DNA of 22,500 nt from Botryococcus braunii (lineage: Eukaryota > Chlorophyta > Trebouxiophyceae): assembly GCA_002005505.1 (NCBI GenBank), contig MVGU01001851.1, positions 1 through 22,500 on the forward strand, written 5' to 3'. Shown here piece after piece: positions 18,173 to 22,500 of the stretch (positions are counted from its first letter, which is position 1; every line of letters starts with the position of its first letter). The notes under the pieces were generated by a model. That model saw only the letters and a program-made list of their open reading frames with translations, did no database searches and had not been told where the DNA came from. A program made the position numbers and the translations under genes.

Positions 18173-19683
18173 CAGCAGCAACACGGAAGATGTTGCAACT
18201 CATGGTGATGGCTGTGCATTTGCTCTCAACAGGGCAGTGCGAGGTTTCTGTGGAAGGAACTGAGTCTCGCATGTAATCTGCTGCGGAACTCTGCCTGCTA
18301 TGGATTGGCCAAAAGGGCATGCACAGCTTTGACAATGCATACTGCTTTGCATTTGAGAGATTGAAAAAGGGCCAAGGATGTTGTGTTGCTAGCCAGAGGG
18401 GCCCCCAGTTTCTTGAATTCTGGGGATAGGGTCTTACACGGAGATTGTTGTTTGTTCATGTGAGCCTGTTCTACCGGGGTCAAGGGGTTTTTTTGGAGTT
18501 GAATGGGCTGCATGCATCTCAGTGGAGTTCAATGTTTTTAAAGTTTCAGATGGCTGATCAGTTGATTGCCTCGTATCAAAAGCCCTTTCCTTAGCCTGGT
18601 TGTGCATTGGAGATGGGGCGTGCAAACTTGGACGGGGTTAGAAGTAGACACAAAGGTTTGCATAGAGGGGGTTGTTGGGTTGCTCCGCATACGGACACTG
18701 GACGTCTTTGCATGCTGTTGCTTCCTTTCCATGGAAAATTGTACTGTGGTGTCCCACCAAATGCCGTGGGGTTATTCATCGGAGCTCGAGTGCGATTTTA
18801 TAGCCACCCTTATGTGATGTCAAGACTCAATCAGAGTTATATTGGCGTTTCCTGGAGGGACGCAGTTGCTTGGGTTGGGACAGAGCTGACATCTTTGCTT
18901 CAATCATCTTGCACATGTCAGGCTAGTGAGTCTTTGAAGTCAGGAGGGTCTGGTTTCATGAAACTATGACAATAGTTCTGATGATTGGTCCAGCCTCCCA
19001 GCCCCCAGCTAGGCCTGGTATCCTCGTAGGGTGGAGTGTTGGTGTTATATCATGTGGCACTAACACAAGAAAGCAAGTTTTCTTGTGAAGCCCCCGCGCG
19101 CCTTTAATTGCAGTGCATGTTCGTGGACAGGGGCCCTGAAAAGGCCTCGTTTGTATGTGAGATGAGGTATTTATTACAGTGCTTAACCCTCAAGACCAAG
19201 AGCCATTGGCAGGAATACTTGGCATTTTGGGCCATTGCATCATGTACTGCAAGTTTCCCTTTTTCCTTTCTTTTCGGGAAGCTGGTCCGGCCAATCCCCC
19301 GTACTTCTTGTATCATACGGTAGGAATTGTCTCGACTGACGGGCCTCAAGTCCCAATTACTGGTGGGATGGTGAGCACAAGTTCAAGGGGCCCCTAACAT
19401 TTGAAGGCTCCGTTGCCCACTCTGGAGCACCAAGCATGCCGGGATTTGAGAGACAGAGGCTATGCCCACGACACGTGTACACTGCAATTGTATGTATCCA
19501 CCCCCGCCCCTCCTGTACGTTTGTGCGTGAGTGCGTGTTATGAAAATCCCGTGTCTCGAAGCACGTCATGTACTGCAGGGGTGTTACCCTTCGCAGCTGG
19601 ACAGGACATGGAAGTGACATGAGGCTTGTTGGCGATGTAGAGTTGGGAAGCTAATTTATATAGGGGACTTCAAACCCGTCCCT

Positions 19684-19710
19684 GGTGTGTGTGTGTGTCT
19701 GTGTGTGTGT
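19684..19710 (+). repeat. TG microsatellite
   Basis: GT repeat interrupted once by CT, in the intergenic region. Confidence 0.9.
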
Positions 19711-21457
19711 AGGTCCTTATTGCTATTATTGATGACCTGGCAATAGGCTGTTTGGGCTGGCATTCAAGTGATTTCCATGCTAGAATCATGCTTCAGTATC
19801 TACTCAAGAAAATTTAGGATGGCTGCTACAACCACAATCCCCTTCAAGCAGTACCACTTGGATGCTTAGGAGTCTCATGACACTGTTTAGAATTTATTCG
19901 AGTTAGCTTTCTAACAGACTGACGGGGAATGCTTCCACATCTGTGCTTTTTCCCTCGAGGTTTTGATTATTGGCCTAACCAGCTCGAGGTTGCCGCCCTT
20001 CTTTTGTATGGGTCCTTACCTTTGCCTAGCGCTGTGCTACGTCAAGCACACAGGCCGAGAATCTCTTACACGCTAGTAATTTTACATTTTTCCCAGTTAC
20101 TTTGCCGCTGGGGTTCCTTTGTATGAGGAACGCTAGTAAGGTGAAGTGGGGAGTAATGAACCCCTAGATCACCCTGAATGGATTGGCTTGGTGCATGGGC
20201 ATTTGAATGTGCATTGCCCCCGTCGTGTGGGTGATTGCAGATGGCAGGTAAGCTGCCTGTTCGTCGCTCCATCGTCTGGAAGTCTCACTCCAGGTATATC
20301 CCTACCATCTGCCAAAAGGTGTCATTGACTGTACATGTCCATCCACAGGACAGTCTGATGGGGTATTACGTAATGCTTACGACTGGACGAAATGGTTTTG
20401 ATAAGTGTTGGCTTACAGGATTTGAGAGCATTCAATGTGGAGGAATTTTCCAACAAACCTAGTATATGAAGGATCCCATACACGAACTTAGCGTGACTGC
20501 ATATCAGATTCGTATTGAACATGTTGCAAGGCTCTTCGATGGTGCTGGCTTGCGGACGTCCTATTTTTCTGGAGCCTACATTATTATAGTGGCTCACATA
20601 TAAGTTTTTCGAGTATGTGCCAGAATGTCACGACAATTTTGTTTGAGAGACCTACCTTAGCAGGTGCCTTGTGGTGGAGCTGTGGGGCTTGCCAAATAGG
20701 TTAGCAACTGATATATTTCGTACTTACCTTGAAATAGGTTAAGCACGTTCAAGCAGTTCGACATGTGGTTGAAACAATGTGCTGAGGGTTTGAACTCCAT
20801 GTCCTCGGAGTCACTAGTTGTGTAGTACATCATCACCTCCCTCCATTTCCTGGCACATTGCTATCGGATCTGTTCTAAAACCAAAAAATATGTTGATTGG
20901 ATTCAACCCAAGATTAACTGCCAGTTGGCGTATTAGCTGTAGGTTGGTCCACATGCAGGCTGTCGTAATCAGTCTGCATAGTCTTGCCATCTTCCCGTGC
21001 GACACAATCCACTTACCCTCTCTAGTAACATGGCAGATAGGCCGGGCATACCAAATCCTTCTTCATGTAGCCGACGACCGCTATATCACAAGCTTACAGA
21101 TTAGATCACAAACAGCACACCGTGCTGTCTTAGTATGCCTGCTGCTGTTACGCATAGCTGTTTCCTGGCAGACCAGGATTCCTGCATCCTTTGGAAGGCT
21201 CAGCCTTACATAGAATAAAAGGTGGAGCATATTCTAACTGAAATCCACGTATCCGACATGCGGGTACGTGGAAACCAGGGGCCATGTACAGACGGCCTTC
21301 TCTAGAATATTCAGTGAAGCACATCCTTACCGCACGATTTATTTACCTTTTAAAGTAGTGGCTATCAAACTCTCTGTCCTCGGGATACCATACGTATCCA
21401 CAGGAACAAAGGAGCTCGCCGTCAGGGCACAAGGTTTGGTCGCAACCCCCTGGTGAT

Positions 21458-21473
21458 CATATGATATCATATG
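21458..21473. repeat. 16-bp perfect palindrome
   Basis: CATATGATATCATATG is its own reverse complement. A third CATATG follows at about 21479, making a small ATG/CAT-rich cluster. Confidence 0.85.
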
Positions 21474-21706
21474 CATCATCATATGCGTAATTCTGGCACG
21501 GCATGGGTACTGTGCAGCGTGTGTGGAAGGGCACGCACTGTTGTATACCCAATTCACAGTTGAGGGCGTCTGAATTTGACGGGGTTGATCAGCCATTACC
21601 TGCCTCTCATGAGGCTCACAAAGGCTGGGAATTTACTTCGTGCTTGCAAGCAGCGCCTGGAAGGATCACAAAAAAACAAGGGATTAAGTAAGGCTAAGAG
21701 TGTAAG

Positions 21707-21760
21707 CTCATGTCGATGATAAGAATACAGGGTTTAGCCTATCCTACTCATGTCGATGAT
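21707..21760 (+). repeat. 14-bp direct repeat pair, period 40
   Basis: CTCATGTCGATGAT occurs at 21707-21720 and again at 21747-21760. Confidence 0.8.
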
Positions 21761-22043
21761 GAACGTTGGATAATTCAGTGAAATTTGAATTGTTGACTGA
21801 TAGAGCATTAAAGTAAGTACTGCGGAAAAGTTGTTGCACACCGATGTGCGCTCCTCAACTATGGCGTCACCTGCAATTCAGCAGAACACCGCCCTGACAG
21901 CTCATCGTGATGTTTTAAAGATTAGCATCTTAAGTTTTTCACCATACAACCCGGTAGTCAAGGACCACGCTCGTATAAAAGCCACGTTGGGCGCTTAGTC
22001 TTCTTTCTGCATGCATGAGACTGTTGCAATCTCAAATCCCCCG

Positions 22044-22062
22044 CCCCCCCCCCCCCCCCCCC
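22044..22062 (+). repeat. C19 tract
   Basis: Nineteen consecutive C, within a wider C-rich stretch (about 22038-22080). Confidence 0.9.
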
Positions 22063-22500
22063 GCCTTTCCCCTCCCCCTACTGCCGCCTTCCTTCCCCAT
22101 CGATTGAACGTGAAGTGCTTCCTGTTTTTAAAAAGGTCTTCTTCCTAGGAATGGAATAAGCATTTATAAGCATTTTGGTTTTATGAAATGGCAGTCTGGG
22201 TTAAAGGCAGCGTCATATAGAAGTTTGCTGCTCAATGTTCCCAATATGGATCCACATGATATTTTATATATCAGATTCATTGCACGGCTCCTTACGCCTT
22301 AAATATAGTTATACTCGCCTTCAGGGGTGCTCGAAGAAGTGTTAGTGTGCATGACCATATTATGCACGATGTACGATTTCCATTCATTTTCGAAATGATG
22401 GCTGTTTTGTGCATGGTTTGGCAAAACGTTGAACGCATGCCAACGTACTACCCATGTTTGTCGCCTTAAAGGTAGTGTTTGACCTCGAAGCTTTGTTGAG

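Larger units (their letters stand above)
18173..22500. other. Long intergenic region, no supported gene
   Basis: About 4.3 kb. The open frames are short (at most about 130 codons), lack recognisable motifs and cannot be joined through convincing splice sites into a protein-like product. No tRNA, LTR, primer site or terminal inverted repeats were found. Contents that can be named are a TG microsatellite (19684-19710), a 16-bp palindrome (21458-21473), a 14-bp repeat pair (21707-21720, 21747-21760) and a C19 tract (22044-22062). Part may be an extended 3' UTR or degraded transposon sequence. Confidence 0.55.

Noticed and set aside
18607..18969. 120-codon frame as a downstream gene
   Set aside because: No recognisable motif, no support on either side for exons, and composition like the surrounding non-coding sequence.
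20699..20712. Third copy of part of the 144-bp repeat (GGTTAGCAACTGAT)
   Set aside because: Only 14 bases match and the flanks do not; too short to call homology.
20818..21213. 131-codon frame as a gene
   Set aside because: No domain, no splice partners, and an equally long open stretch on the other strand; chance is the better explanation.
1..22500. CRISPR array, tRNA or rRNA gene, bacterial-type operon
   Set aside because: No regularly spaced repeats, no cloverleaf with A and B boxes, no rRNA signature; the window is eukaryotic with introns.

Overview
This is a eukaryotic nuclear window, most likely from a green alga (chlorophyte) or a close relative. The reasons are an intron-dense gene with GT-AG introns ending mostly in TGCAG or ACAG, a chlorophyte-style TGTAA poly(A) motif behind its stop, and Ty1/copia retroelements primed by a half initiator tRNA (the type known from copia, Ty5 and Volvox Osser). 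The lineage call is inference; no rRNA or organelle marker is present.

Positions 1-9169 are retrotransposon territory, all on the minus strand. Element A (1-6040) is a nearly complete but frameshifted copia element. It has a 366-bp 5' LTR (5675-6040), a tRNA-iMet half-molecule primer site (5662-5674), gag-protease, then integrase, reverse transcriptase and RNase H. The first 66 bp of its 3' LTR run off the left edge. Element B (6041 to about 9025) is a second, different copia element. Its linker reading frame runs without a stop up to the first base of A's LTR, so A very probably inserted into B, and B's missing RT-RNase H half should lie left of the window. B also has an internal deletion from gag to mid-integrase. 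Between its own half-tRNA primer site (8655-8668) and gag it carries an extra reading frame of unknown family, whose N terminus copies histone H3 residues 2-11 almost exactly. A 144-bp direct repeat pair (8693-8836, 9026-9169) sits in or beside B's 5' LTR.

Positions 9994-17947 (+) hold one host gene, reconstructed here as 18 coding exons and 17 introns. It encodes a 739-residue RNA-binding protein with three RRMs, an RG/RGG patch, a Met/Pro-polyQ stretch, a charged coiled coil and a Gly/Asn/Ser/Tyr-rich tail ending in a basic KRPRY motif. All exon phases match, and no frameshift is needed over 2,220 nt, in contrast to the retroelements. Its introns hold striking homopolymer and dinucleotide tracts.

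Positions 18096-22500 show no gene I can support; they hold simple repeats and short palindromes only.
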